A stretch of 64,000 nt of DNA from Schaalia odontolytica (GCF_024584435.1 NZ_CP102197.1:62001-126000), one strand, 5' to 3'; counted from the first letter of the stretch, positions 25,016 through 34,534 are shown. A program made the numbers and translations. Notes: generated by a model not told the origin, from the sequence alone.

Positions 25016-28000
25016 GTGCTTGAGCTCACAGGGATCGTCAAGGCATATGAGACCGCCAACCTGGTGCAGGTCGCACTCAACAAGGTCTCGGTTGCCTTCC
25101 GCGACAACGAGTTCGTGGCCATCCTGGGCCAGTCCGGTTCGGGCAAGACCACGATGCTCAACGTCATCGGCGGCCTGGATCGCTTCCAGAGTGGCGACCT
25201 CGTCATCGATGGGATCTCGACGAAGAACTACAAGGCCCGCGACTGGGATGCCTACCGCAACAACCGTATCGGCTTCGTCTTCCAGTCCTACAACCTGATC
25301 CCGCACCAGAGCGTCCTGTCGAACGTTGAGCTCGCGCTCACTCTCTCGGGCGTGTCTCGTTCGGAGCGTCGCTCCCGGGCGTTGGAGGCCCTGGAACGCG
25401 TGGGCTTGAAGGACCACGTCCACAAGAAGCCCTCGCAGATGTCGGGCGGCCAGATGCAGCGCGTTGCCATCGCCCGCGCCCTCATCAACGATCCCGAAAT
25501 CCTGCTCGCCGACGAGCCCACGGGTGCCCTCGACTCCAAGACCAGCGTCCAGGTCATGGACCTCCTGCGCGACGTCGCCCGCGACCGCCTGGTCATCATG
25601 GTGACCCACAACCCCGAGCTCGCTCACCAGTACGCGACGCGCATCGTCGAACTGGCCGACGGCTCCATCGTCGCCGATTCCGCGCCTTTTGTCCCCACCG
25701 AGCAGGACCGGCGCGCCGCGAAACCCGTGCGCCGCACGTCGATGGGATTCCTCACCGCCCTGTCCCTGTCGTTCAACAACCTGATGACCAAGAAGGGGCG
25801 CACGCTGATGACCTCGTTCGCGGGGTCCATCGGCATCATCGGCATCGCCGCGATCCTGGCGCTGGCCAACGGGACCAACGCCTATATCGCCAAGACCGAG
25901 GAGGAGACCCTGGGGTCCTACCCCTTGACGATCCAGAAGAGCGGCCTCGACATGACCGCCGCGCTGGCCGGGGCGAGCTCCGAGTCCAAGACCTCCAAGG
26001 CGGCGCCGGACGGCAAGGTCGGCGTGTCCCAAATGCGGACCTTCGCGGACTCGATTCGCGACGCGAAGACCAACGACCTGGCCTCGCTCAAGACCTTCCT
26101 CGACAACAACGGCGGCGGGATCGACTCGATGGTCAACGCGGTCGAGTACGACTACGACGTCGTCCCCCAGATCTTCCAATCGGACACCTCCAAGTCGACC
26201 GTGCAGGTTAGCCCCGACCAGTCGATGAAACAGATGGAGACCGGCTTCGGCGCCGGTTCCTTCTCCTCCATGATGCAAACGAACGCGTTCTACCAGATGC
26301 CCGCCGCATCCTCGCTGTACACCGCCGCCTACGACGTGGTCGCCGGTTCCTGGCCGACCGGCGCCAACCAGGTGGTCCTCGTCCTTGACGAGGACGGCAA
26401 CCTCTCGAACCTCTTCGAATACACGCTGGGCCTGAAGGACCACAAGGAATTCGATGACCTGATGCGCTCGTACTACCAGGGCGCGCTCGGCGGCAAGACG
26501 CAGTCCGGTGCCCAGTCGGTAGCCCAGTCGGGTGCAAACAGCACGGCGTACGACTACTCCACGATCCTGGGCACCACCTTCCGCCGCATCAACGCCTTCG
26601 ACAAGTACACGTGGGACGAGACCTACAAGGTGTGGACCGACCGCTCCAACGACACCGACTACATGAAGAAGCTCGTGGACGGCGGCCAGCAGCTGACCAT
26701 CTCGGGCATCGTGAAGCCCAACTCCACGAAGGGAGGCGCGCTGCGTCAGGGCATCGCCTACACGCCGGCGTTGACCTACCAGATCATCGAGGAGGCGGCC
26801 GCCAGCCCGATCGTCAAGGCCCAGCGCGCCAAGCCCGACGTCGACGTCTTCACGGGCAAGACCTTCAAGGAACTGGCCGACAACCAGAAGAGCCAGTCCG
26901 GAGGCTTCGACATGTCCTCCCTGTTCACCGTGGACGAGCAGAAGCTACAGGCCGCATTCCAGATGGATCCGTCGAAGCTCCAGATGGACCTGTCCGGCAT
27001 GGATTTCTCCGGTATGGACCTGTCCGGACTCGACTTTTCCAACTTGGACATGTCCGGCATGGACCTGTCCAACCTCGACCTGTCCGCCCTCGCTCCGGCC
27101 CCGGGCATGCAGTCGGGATTGCAGTCGGGTGCCGGCTTTGACCTGTCCGCCCTCAACCTCGGTGACCTGAGCAAGCAGCTGCCCCAGCTGGCCAATGTTG
27201 ACTTCCCGACCATCATCCGCTCGGCTCTGGCCGACGGGGCAGTCAAGGAAGGCGCTGCAGACTACCTGAGCGCCCAGGCCACGCGGATCGCCCAGGGCTT
27301 CCAGGATTACGCGCGCCGCCAGATTGAGCAGGGAGGAACCACTGACTTCGCGACCCTTGCGGCGTCTTACTTCTCCCAGCCCGAGGTTATCGAGCAGCTG
27401 CGTCAGGCCGTCTCCTCGGACCAGGTGGTCGACTCCGACAAGCTGAGCGCCAACCTTATGAAGGCGCTTGGAAACGACCCGGCTCTGGCCAAGATCGGTA
27501 CCGAGGTGTCCGCTCAGGTCATGAACGCGATCTCCTCTCAGATCGCGGCGCAGCTGGGAGGCACCCTCACGCGGGGCGTTGGTGCGGCGATCGGCCAGGT
27601 CATGCAGGAGGCCATGACGAGCGCGATGACCTCCATGATGACCCAGCTCTCCGGCGCGATCGGCGAGCAGATGAGCACGGTCATGGAACAGTTCGCCACC
27701 AACATGTCCAGTGCCTTCGCGATCGACCCGAACGCCTTCGCCGAGGCATTCCAGTCCAACGTCGACGAGAAGTCCCTTGCCGCCCTCATGGCGACCATGT
27801 TCTCGTCGAACGTGCCGACACTGGACACGAACCTGAAGACCCTCGGATGGGCGGACATCTCCTCGCCCTCGAACGTGTCGATCTACCCCAAGTCCTTCGC
27901 GGATAAGGACAAGGTCAAGGCCGTGCTGGACTCCTACAACGCCGACAAGAAGGCCGCCGGTGAGACGGGGAAGGTCATCACCTACTCCGACGTCATGGGC

Positions 28001-28438
28001 TCACTCATGAGCTCGGTGACCAACATCGTCAACATCATCTCCTGGCTGTTGATCGCCTTCGTGTCCATCTCGCTCATCGTGTCCTCGATCATGATCGCGA
28101 TCATCACCTACATCTCGGTCCTCGAGCGTCGCAAGGAGATCGGTATCCTGCGTTCGATCGGTGCCTCGAAGGGGGACGTGTCCCGGGTCTTCAATGCCGA
28201 AACCGTGATCGAGGGGTTGCTCGCCGGCCTGATCGGCGTGGGCGTGACCTATGGGCTGTGCGCCATCGCCAACGCGGTGGTCAAGGCGTCCTTCGAGGTG
28301 GAGAACATCGCTCAGCTCTCTGCGCTCACCGCGGCGATCCTCATCGCGGTGTCCGTCCTCCTCACGGTCATTGCGGGCATCATTCCCGCGGCCAGGGCAT
28401 CCCGCCAGGATCCCGTTGAGGCGCTGCGCTCGGAGTGA
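25016..28438 (+). CDS. MacB-like ABC exporter with fused ATPase and permease
   Basis: One 1140-residue chain combines an N-terminal ATPase (Walker A GQSGSGKTT at 38-46, signature MSGGQMQRVAIARAL near 142, Walker B LLADEPTGAL) with a FtsX/MacB permease. The first membrane segment is near residue 270, a very large outside domain spans about 290-1000, and three membrane segments at the end flank ERRKEIGILRSIGAS. Seven back-to-back pentads of the form (M/L)D(L/F/M)S(G/N/A) occupy residues 657-691 in the outside domain. Such exporters move peptides or lipoproteins or drive wall enzymes. GTG start with AAGGA upstream. Confidence 0.9.
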   Translation: MLELTGIVKAYETANLVQVALNKVSVAFRDNEFVAILGQSGSGKTTMLNVIGGLDRFQSGDLVIDGISTKNYKARDWDAYRNNRIGFVFQSYNLIPHQSVLSNVELALTLSGVSRSERRSRALEALERVGLKDHVHKKPSQMSGGQMQRVAIARALINDPEILLADEPTGALDSKTSVQVMDLLRDVARDRLVIMVTHNPELAHQYATRIVELADGSIVADSAPFVPTEQDRRAAKPVRRTSMGFLTALSLSFNNLMTKKGRTLMTSFAGSIGIIGIAAILALANGTNAYIAKTEEETLGSYPLTIQKSGLDMTAALAGASSESKTSKAAPDGKVGVSQMRTFADSIRDAKTNDLASLKTFLDNNGGGIDSMVNAVEYDYDVVPQIFQSDTSKSTVQVSPDQSMKQMETGFGAGSFSSMMQTNAFYQMPAASSLYTAAYDVVAGSWPTGANQVVLVLDEDGNLSNLFEYTLGLKDHKEFDDLMRSYYQGALGGKTQSGAQSVAQSGANSTAYDYSTILGTTFRRINAFDKYTWDETYKVWTDRSNDTDYMKKLVDGGQQLTISGIVKPNSTKGGALRQGIAYTPALTYQIIEEAAASPIVKAQRAKPDVDVFTGKTFKELADNQKSQSGGFDMSSLFTVDEQKLQAAFQMDPSKLQMDLSGMDFSGMDLSGLDFSNLDMSGMDLSNLDLSALAPAPGMQSGLQSGAGFDLSALNLGDLSKQLPQLANVDFPTIIRSALADGAVKEGAADYLSAQATRIAQGFQDYARRQIEQGGTTDFATLAASYFSQPEVIEQLRQAVSSDQVVDSDKLSANLMKALGNDPALAKIGTEVSAQVMNAISSQIAAQLGGTLTRGVGAAIGQVMQEAMTSAMTSMMTQLSGAIGEQMSTVMEQFATNMSSAFAIDPNAFAEAFQSNVDEKSLAALMATMFSSNVPTLDTNLKTLGWADISSPSNVSIYPKSFADKDKVKAVLDSYNADKKAAGETGKVITYSDVMGSLMSSVTNIVNIISWLLIAFVSISLIVSSIMIAIITYISVLERRKEIGILRSIGASKGDVSRVFNAETVIEGLLAGLIGVGVTYGLCAIANAVVKASFEVENIAQLSALTAAILIAVSVLLTVIAGIIPAARASRQDPVEALRSE

Positions 28439-28474
28439 GCCTGTAGCCGTGGGTGTGGGGCGGGGGATCCCGTT

Positions 28475-28562
28475 CCGCACCCGCGCCCCGCGCGGATGCC
28501 ACGCTGACCCCGCAGATTGTTGGCGTGGCGGGAGCCGCACCCACGCCCCGCGCGGACGCCAC
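28475..28562. repeat. Two 28-bp GC-rich direct repeats
   Basis: Bases 28475-28502 recur at 28535-28562 with two mismatches, start-to-start distance 60 bp. They fill the otherwise empty 217-bp gap between the ABC exporter and the DJ-1 gene. No coding or clear hairpin role is apparent. Confidence 0.7.
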
Positions 28563-28655
28563 CGCCCGGATCGAGGACGCCCTCGGCGCGTCCGCGCCGC
28601 GCCCTGCGCTAGGCTGGATGTAACGCCTACGCAAGGCCCTAGGAAAAGAGGAACC

Positions 28656-29240
28656 ATGCCCACACCCGACAAGCTCGCCACCGACGCCGCCGTCGCCATC
28701 ATGCTCGCGGAGGGTTTTGAAGAGGTCGAGGCCCTGGCCGTCGCCGACGTCCTCTACCGCGCCGGGATACGCGCCGACCTCATCTCGGTGACCGACGCCC
28801 GGCACGTCACGAGCTCCCACGGCATCCGAGTGGTCGCCGACCGCATGCTCGAGGACACGGACCTGAGCACCTACGAGCTGCTCTTCCTACCCGGCGGGAT
28901 GCCGGGAACCCTGGGCCTCAAGGCGACACCGGCGATCCAGGAAGAGGTGCTGCGGCGCGCCGACGCCGGGCAGCTCATCGCGGCGATCTGCGCGGCCCCC
29001 TCGATCCTCGCCGAACTCGGCGTGTTGGATGGGCGCCACGCCACCGCCAATCCAGCCTTCGTCAAGGCGATCGCCGGCGGCGGCGCCATCGTCCACGAGA
29101 ACCCCGTCGTCGTCGACGAGGCCGTGATCACCAGCCGTGGAGCCGGGACCTCCCTGGATCTCGGTCTCGAAATCGTGCGGGTGCTCCTCGGGGACGCGGC
29201 GGTCGACGAGGTCTCCCGGGCCATCGTGCGCTCCCGTTGA
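28656..29240 (+). CDS. DJ-1/PfpI family protein
   Basis: The ATG at 28656 has AGAGGA upstream; longer upstream frames are shadows. The 194-residue protein has AAVAIMLAEGFEEVEAL with the conserved Glu near residue 21, LLFLPGGMPG, and the nucleophile elbow AAICAAPSIL with C112, the DJ-1/YajL/ThiJ arrangement. Related proteins act as deglycases, chaperones or glutathione-independent glyoxalases; the exact activity is open. Confidence 0.92.
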   Translation: MPTPDKLATDAAVAIMLAEGFEEVEALAVADVLYRAGIRADLISVTDARHVTSSHGIRVVADRMLEDTDLSTYELLFLPGGMPGTLGLKATPAIQEEVLRRADAGQLIAAICAAPSILAELGVLDGRHATANPAFVKAIAGGGAIVHENPVVVDEAVITSRGAGTSLDLGLEIVRVLLGDAAVDEVSRAIVRSR

Positions 29241-29302
29241 GAGACGCGGGACTCGTCTCCTGACGCACCCATCCGATCGACCCGAAAGGAAGGTCAGCCC
29301 GC

Positions 29303-30214
29303 ATGAGTCGGCGCAAGCCTCGTACCTGGCCCGACGCTCCCGCCCCGCTGGCGGCTCCCGTCGTCGACAACCACACCCACCTGCCCACCCACGTCGGGCA
29401 GATTCCCCGCGCGGACGGCGTGTGTCTCTCCCTGGAGGAACAGCTGGAACGTGCCCGCGCTGTCGGCGTGAACGCCGTGATCTCGAGCGCGTGCGAGCTG
29501 CCGGACTTCGATCCCATGCTGGCCCTCGCTCGCTCCCACGCGGGCGTGCGCGTCGCCCTGGCGATCCACCCCAACGAGGCCGCCCTGCACGCCGGCTGCA
29601 CCGAGGCCTCGCCCGACGGGCTGACCCCGCAGGCGCGCGACCACCACGTTCCCCTCGTCGAGGCTCTTGCGGCGGTTGAGTCCCGCCTGGGTGACCCGAT
29701 GGTCGTCGCGGTGGGAGAGAGCGGCCTCGACTACTTCCGCACCGCCGAACCCGGGCGAGAGGCGCAGAAGGAGTCCTTCCGAGTCCACATCGACATGGCT
29801 CGCCGGGCGGGTCTGCCCCTGCAGATTCACGATCGCGACGCCCACGAGGACACCCTCGAGATCCTGGAGCAGAGCGCCGAGCGAGATCAGCGCATCGTGT
29901 TCCATTGCTTCTCGGGTGACGCGCAGATGGCCGCCCGGCTCGCCGAACGCGGCTGGTATGCCTCCTTCGCCGGGCCGATCACCTACCCCGCCAACGACGA
30001 TGCGCGCCTGGCGCTGGCGGCCATGCCTCGCGAGCTCGTCCTGGTCGAAACCGACGCGCCCTACCTGACACCCGCCCCGTGGCGCGGCAGCCCCAACGCC
30101 TCCTACGTGATGGCACACACCGTGCGGTTCATCGCGGGCCTGTGGGGAATCGGTGAGGAGGAAGCGTGCGACCAGCTGAGGGCGAACACCGAGGCCGTCT
30201 ACGGTTCCTGGTGA
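29303..30214 (+). CDS. tatD: TatD family metal-dependent hydrolase
   Basis: The 303-residue TIM-barrel protein shows VVDNHTHLPTH with the first two metal-binding His residues, VAVGESGLDYF with the metal-binding Glu, LPLQIHDRDAHEDTLEIL, FHCFSGDAQMA, and the closing LVLVETDAPYLTP with the conserved Asp. TatD enzymes are 3'-5' DNA/RNA exonucleases. It is upstream of the rpf and rsmA-ispE region, a common actinobacterial order. AAAGGAAGG lies before the ATG. Confidence 0.94.
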   Translation: MSRRKPRTWPDAPAPLAAPVVDNHTHLPTHVGQIPRADGVCLSLEEQLERARAVGVNAVISSACELPDFDPMLALARSHAGVRVALAIHPNEAALHAGCTEASPDGLTPQARDHHVPLVEALAAVESRLGDPMVVAVGESGLDYFRTAEPGREAQKESFRVHIDMARRAGLPLQIHDRDAHEDTLEILEQSAERDQRIVFHCFSGDAQMAARLAERGWYASFAGPITYPANDDARLALAAMPRELVLVETDAPYLTPAPWRGSPNASYVMAHTVRFIAGLWGIGEEEACDQLRANTEAVYGSW

Positions 30215-30310
30215 GGCGTTGGCGCCTCGCGCGGGGGTGAGGAGGGGCGCGCGGGGGTTCGTCAAGGCGGCGGGCGAACGCGTGAGTTGCGTCAAAGTGG
30301 TCGCGAAAGG

Positions 30311-30326
30311 GTAACAAATTGGTTAC
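30311..30326. promoter_or_regulatory. Inverted repeat upstream of the first rpf-like gene
   Basis: GTAAC (30311-30315) and GTTAC (30322-30326) flank a six-base centre in the 214-bp gap before the rpf-like gene. The about 100-bp leader that follows contains short inverted repeats but no riboswitch class I can confirm. Confidence 0.35.
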
Positions 30327-30428
30327 GGTGGAGGAGTCAGTCTAAGTCGGAGGACCCATCGCCCCCTCGCTTTCGAAGCGCCGGTGCGACGCGGCCAACG
30401 ACTCGGAACCTACAAGGTCTGGAGACCC

Positions 30429-31580
30429 GTGAGCCTGAAGCCCTCCCGCACAGTCGTCATCTCCGTCGCCTCCGCGACTGCCCTCCTCGTGGCCGGCACA
30501 GCTGCCGCCGCCGTCGGCACCTCCTACCGGCACGTCACCCTGGAAGTGGATGGCGTCAGCCGCGACGTGTCCGGTTTCTTTTCCACCGCGGGCGACGCGC
30601 TGAGCACCGCGGGCGTCAGCGTTGGCGACCACGACCTCGTCGCCCCGGCCGCCGACCAGCGCGTCGCCAGCGGCGACACGGTTGTCGTTCGTTCCGCCAC
30701 CGCCTACGACGTGACCGTTGACGGCGCCCAGACGACCGCGTGGTCCACCGCCTCCTCGATTTCGGGCGTCCTGACCGCCCTGCCCGCATCCTCTTCGTCG
30801 ATGGCCGCCGACCGCTCCTACACGCGATCCGAGATGCCGATCGGTGAGGGCGGGGAGAACATTCACGTCGTCGCCGACGGTCACACGACCGACGTTGTCG
30901 CCTCCGCCTCCGAGGGGGCGAGCGCGATCCTGGCCAAGGCGGGCGTGAGCGCCGGCCCCATCGACCGGGTGACCCTGGAGAACGTCGGCGGCGACACCAC
31001 GCTGCGGGTTGCTCGCGTCGTTCGCGGCACCGTAACGACCACGACCGAGATCCCCTACGAGACCGAGGAACGTGAGGACGCCGAGGCCGAGGAGGGGACC
31101 GAGAAGACCGTGCAGGAAGGCGCGGCGGGCAGCGAGGTCACCCAGGCCTATCAGGAGACTATCGACGGCAACGTGACCGTGTCCGCGGTGCTCTCCACCT
31201 CCCGCACCGAGCCCACGACCCGCGTCGTGTCCAAGGGGACCAAGGCGAAGAAGGCGGAAGAACCCTCCGGCTCATCCTCCGACTCCTCCTCGTCGTCTTC
31301 CTCCTCCTCTTCTTCTTCCGGCTCTGCGGCCATCTCCGGTGACGACGCCTCCATCTGGGCGGCCATCGCCCAGTGCGAGTCCGGCGGTAATCCGTCGATC
31401 AACACCGGCAACGGCTACTACGGCATGTACCAATTCTCCCTTCCCACGTGGCGCAGCGTCGGCGGCACCGGCCTGCCCTCCGAGGCCTCGGCCGAGGAAC
31501 AGACCATGCGTGCGCGCATGCTTCAGCAGCGCGCGGGGTGGGGCCAGTGGGGCTGCGCCTACAAGCTCGGCCTCGTTTGA
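30429..31580 (+). CDS. rpf: Resuscitation-promoting factor (Rpf) with DUF348-like domains
   Basis: The GTG at 30429 follows GGAG. The 383-residue secreted protein has a hydrophobic N-terminal segment (about 5-30), two ubiquitin-like DUF348 repeats, a G5-like region, a Ser-only linker around 281-300, and the C-terminal Rpf lysozyme fold WAAIAQCESGGNPSINTG with catalytic Glu 317, ending WGQWGCAYKLGL. It should cleave peptidoglycan during growth and resuscitation. It is directly followed by a related gene with a different catalytic domain. Confidence 0.93.
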   Translation: MSLKPSRTVVISVASATALLVAGTAAAAVGTSYRHVTLEVDGVSRDVSGFFSTAGDALSTAGVSVGDHDLVAPAADQRVASGDTVVVRSATAYDVTVDGAQTTAWSTASSISGVLTALPASSSSMAADRSYTRSEMPIGEGGENIHVVADGHTTDVVASASEGASAILAKAGVSAGPIDRVTLENVGGDTTLRVARVVRGTVTTTTEIPYETEEREDAEAEEGTEKTVQEGAAGSEVTQAYQETIDGNVTVSAVLSTSRTEPTTRVVSKGTKAKKAEEPSGSSSDSSSSSSSSSSSSGSAAISGDDASIWAAIAQCESGGNPSINTGNGYYGMYQFSLPTWRSVGGTGLPSEASAEEQTMRARMLQQRAGWGQWGCAYKLGLV

Positions 31581-31676
31581 CGTGACATTACCCGCGGGAG
31601 CGCCATTGTTCTGGCGTGCCCGCGGGCTGTCGCGCTAAGCTGACCAGCAACACCAATAGCGAGTAACTGGAGTATC

Positions 31677-33107
31677 GTGAGCCACCACCTGAGCACCTCG
31701 CTGAGTGCCTCCGCCGCCAGCGCCCTGCACGTTCTCGGAGCCCACCTGCGTTCCTTCGCGCCCTCCCCCCGCATCGTTCTCAGCGTCGCGGCCCTGGCCT
31801 CGGCCGGGGTGGTCGGCGTCGCAGGCGTCGGCGTTGCCGCCTCCTACACCTCCGTCATGCTTGAGGTGGACGGCGTTTCCCGTCCGGTGACCTCGTGGGG
31901 AAACACCGTGGGAGATGCGCTGGAGGTTGCGGGCGTGAGTATCGGCAGCAACGACCTGGTGCAGCCCGGTGAGGGAGAGGCCGTACGCGACGGCGACACG
32001 ATCATTGTGCGAACCTCGAAGGCGTACGCGGTGACCGTCGACGGTACGTCGCGCACCCTGTGGACGACGGCCTCCTCGGCCGACGCGATCCTTGCCGACG
32101 CAGCGCCCCTGGGGTCGGCCGTGACGCTCGCAGCGGACCGCTCCTCCTCGCGCGATGAATTGACCCCCCTCGTTTCTCGCGCTCGCAACGTCGTTGTGGC
32201 GGTGGATGGCACCAGCCGCGAGGTGGCTGCGCGGCCCGGCCAGGATGCGCGAGCGATCCTCGAGGCAGCGGGGGTGTCGGTGCATCCTCTCGATCGCGTG
32301 AACGTGTCGAACGGTCCCGCCGGGGAGCTGACGATCACCGTCAGCCGTGTCACCCGCGGGCAGGCGACCGAGACCGTCGAGATTCCGTTCAACGAGACCA
32401 CCGTGACCAGCGGCGACATGTTCGTCGGCGAGTCTCAGGTGACGACGCCGGGCGTCAACGGTGTCACGACCTGGACGGTGTGGCAGGAAAAGGACGGCGA
32501 CGAGGTGCGCACCTCCGTGCCGATCACCGAGCACTCCACCTCCCAGCCCGTGACGCAGGTGCGCACCGAGGGAACGAAGGAAGCCACCCCGGCGGCCCTC
32601 GTTGCGGCGGGCATCGACCCGAAGGCCACCCTCGAGGAGGCCACCGAAGCCAATGGAACGACCTCGGTGCGCTACCGCGCGAAGCTGGGGACGATCTCCT
32701 CCAAGGCCGAAATCGCTGCGATCGCGGCGGAATCGAACGGAGCCGAGGCCTCGGCTGCGGCCGCCGCTGCCGCGGCCGCCGGAGCGGTTCCGATGACCTA
32801 CTCGGGCGAGGATCCGCGTGCGCTGGCCAAGCCTCTCGTTGAGGCGCAGGGGTGGGGGACCAGCGAGTATCAGTGCCTGATTCAGCTGTGGAACCGGGAG
32901 TCCCAGTGGAATCCCCACGCCGAGAATGCGTCCTCGGGAGCCTACGGCATTCCGCAGGCCCTGCCCGGCTCGAAGATGGCCTCGGCGGGCGCCGACTGGC
33001 GCACCAATCCCGTCACCCAGATCAACTGGGGTATCGGCTACATTAAGGGACGCTACGGCACGCCCTGCTCCGCCTGGGCGCACTCGAATGCGGTCGGCTG
33101 GTACTGA
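31677..33107 (+). CDS. Rpf-like wall hydrolase: DUF348, G5 and transglycosylase-type domain
   Basis: The 476-residue protein shares the N-terminal layout of the preceding gene (membrane or signal segment at about 30-55, two DUF348-type repeats, a G5 domain around 240-330, an Ala-rich linker). It ends in a different lytic domain, CLIQLWNRESQWNPHAEN with probable catalytic Glu 408 and SSGAYGIPQALPGSKMASAG, the soluble-transglycosylase-like fold. GTG start with GGAG four bases upstream. It probably trims peptidoglycan together with the Rpf protein. Confidence 0.9.
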   Translation: MSHHLSTSLSASAASALHVLGAHLRSFAPSPRIVLSVAALASAGVVGVAGVGVAASYTSVMLEVDGVSRPVTSWGNTVGDALEVAGVSIGSNDLVQPGEGEAVRDGDTIIVRTSKAYAVTVDGTSRTLWTTASSADAILADAAPLGSAVTLAADRSSSRDELTPLVSRARNVVVAVDGTSREVAARPGQDARAILEAAGVSVHPLDRVNVSNGPAGELTITVSRVTRGQATETVEIPFNETTVTSGDMFVGESQVTTPGVNGVTTWTVWQEKDGDEVRTSVPITEHSTSQPVTQVRTEGTKEATPAALVAAGIDPKATLEEATEANGTTSVRYRAKLGTISSKAEIAAIAAESNGAEASAAAAAAAAAGAVPMTYSGEDPRALAKPLVEAQGWGTSEYQCLIQLWNRESQWNPHAENASSGAYGIPQALPGSKMASAGADWRTNPVTQINWGIGYIKGRYGTPCSAWAHSNAVGWY

Positions 33108-33125
33108 GCTTGAGAGCTGAGGAGG

Positions 33126-33166
33126 GCCGGGCCTGACAGCGGAGGTTGTCGGGCCCGGTCTTTCTG
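33126..33166 (+). terminator. Rho-independent terminator of the rpf pair
   Basis: CCGGGCCTGACA (33127-33138) pairs with TGTCGGGCCCGG (33147-33158) over an eight-base loop and is followed by CTTTCTG. It lies 18 bp after the stop codon. Confidence 0.8.
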
Positions 33167-33183
33167 TTGCCTGATTCAGGTAC

Positions 33184-33328
33184 GCGGATAGGTTATGAGC
33201 ACGCGGGTCAGTGATGGGTACGCGGATAGGTTGTGAACATGCGGATAGGTTATGAGCACGCGGATAGGACAGTAAGCTATCCGCAAGCCGATAACCTATC
33301 CGCGTAGCGATAACCTATCCGTATCCGC
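33184..33328. repeat. 19-bp tandem repeat array that inverts on itself
   Basis: Units of GCGGATAGGTTATGAGCAC start at 33184, 33203 (degenerate), 33222, 33241 and 33260, exactly 19 bp apart. Reverse-complement units end at 33284, 33303 and 33322, again 19 bp apart, and TATCCGC recurs at 33322-33328. The two halves can fold: 33241-33253 with 33291-33303 (13 bp) and 33260-33267 with 33277-33284 (8 bp) around a 9-base loop. The rest of the 33108-33544 gap holds the rpf terminator and the rsmA promoter, no gene. Confidence 0.85.
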
Positions 33329-33531
33329 GTCGCATAGCGGTGGTTGCCGTGTCGCAACGTGTGGGTCAGGGTTCTCTATGCTGTCGGCAGTCTCGAATCG
33401 GCAGCCTCGAACGAGTTGACCAACTGACCGCGATCAGGGAGCTGATACGCCGCCGCGCCGTGAGGCCGGTCGCCCCCCGAGGGGCCGAGCCTCACAGGGG
33501 GCCTCGCCCCGGGCTCGCCGGTGCCGTGCAC

Positions 33532-33537
33532 TAGACT
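33532..33537 (+). promoter_or_regulatory. -10 box TAGACT, leaderless position for rsmA
   Basis: TAGACT ends seven bases before the GTG at 33545; the ATG at 33521 lies upstream of this box and cannot be on such a transcript. Confidence 0.55.
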
Positions 33538-33544
33538 GGCCAGC

Positions 33545-34534
33545 GTGACCCAATCCCCTTCCTCCCAGCGCGCCCGCGCCGCACGCCGCCGCACCGATCC
33601 GACCCTGCCCGAGGGGGCCGTTCCCTCCGAGACGGGACTGCTCGGGCCCCTCGAAGTGCGGGCCATCTCCGAGGCCCTGGGCATCCGCCCCACCAAGGTC
33701 CTGGGGCAGAACTTCGTCCACGACGCCGGGACGGTCCGCAAGATCGTCGCGGCAGGAGACGTGCGCGCCGGGGACGAGGTCGTTGAGGTCGGGCCGGGCC
33801 TGGGCTCCCTCACCCTGGCGCTCCTGGAGGTTGGGGCGCGCGTGCGCGCCGTCGAGATCGACCCGCCCCTCGCCTCGGCGCTACCCGAGACCATCCGATC
33901 GCGCATGGGCGAGGCGAGCGGACGCTTCCACGTCGTCACCATGGATGCCACCGAGATTACCGGCAACGAGGACTTTGGCGTCGATTGGCCGCCGCCCACC
34001 AAGCTGGTCGCAAACCTGCCCTACAACGTGGCCGTGCCCGTGCTCCTCAACATGCTCGACGCTTTCCCCACCATCGAAGCCGTCGTCGTCATGGTGCAGG
34101 CCGAGGTTGCCGACCGCCTGGCCGCGAACCCGGGATCGCGCACCTACGGCGTCCCCTCCGTGAAGGCATCCTGGTACGGCGAGGTTCAGCGGGCGGGCAC
34201 GATCGGACGCACGGTCTTTTGGCCCGTTCCCGGGGTGGATAGCGCCCTCGTGCGCCTGACGCGGCTGCCCTCACCTCGCGGGGACGAGGCGCTGCGACGC
34301 GCGACGTTCGAGGTCACCGACATCGCCTTCGGGCAACGCCGCAAGACCCTGCGCGCCGCCCTGAAGAACTGGGCGGGCGGACCCGAAGCCTCCGAGGCGC
34401 TGCTGTGCGATGCCGGAATCGACCCGACCCGCAGGGGAGAGACGCTCTCCATCGATGAGTTTGTCGCCCTGGGCCGCGCCGTCCTTGAGGCGCGAGAAGG
34501 CGGAGCCCTCCCGCCCTCGCAGGCTGCCCGCTGA
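33545..34534 (+). CDS. rsmA: 16S rRNA dimethyladenosine transferase RsmA/KsgA
   Basis: This 329-residue enzyme dimethylates two adjacent adenines in helix 45 of 16S rRNA. It has [18 protein letters not shown], motif [18 protein letters not shown], the Asp after ATEIT, and catalytic motif [16 protein letters not shown], ending with the small helical domain that contains [14 protein letters not shown]. The N-terminal 35 residues are an Arg-rich extension. GTG at 33545 is chosen because of the -10 box. ispE follows 35 bases after the stop. Confidence 0.95.
   Translation: MTQSPSSQRARAARRRTDPTLPEGAVPSETGLLGPLEVRAISEALGIRPTKVLGQNFVHDAGTVRKIVAAGDVRAGDEVVEVGPGLGSLTLALLEVGARVRAVEIDPPLASALPETIRSRMGEASGRFHVVTMDATEITGNEDFGVDWPPPTKLVANLPYNVAVPVLLNMLDAFPTIEAVVVMVQAEVADRLAANPGSRTYGVPSVKASWYGEVQRAGTIGRTVFWPVPGVDSALVRLTRLPSPRGDEALRRATFEVTDIAFGQRRKTLRAALKNWAGGPEASEALLCDAGIDPTRRGETLSIDEFVALGRAVLEAREGGALPPSQAAR

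Noticed and set aside
30329..30428. Possible c-di-AMP (ydaO-type) riboswitch in the leader of the first rpf-like gene
   Set aside because: Such riboswitches precede rpf genes in some actinobacteria, but the conserved core sequences are not present here; only generic short stems are seen.
33184..33328. CRISPR array
   Set aside because: The 19-bp units abut without unique spacers and switch orientation midway; no cas genes are in the window.
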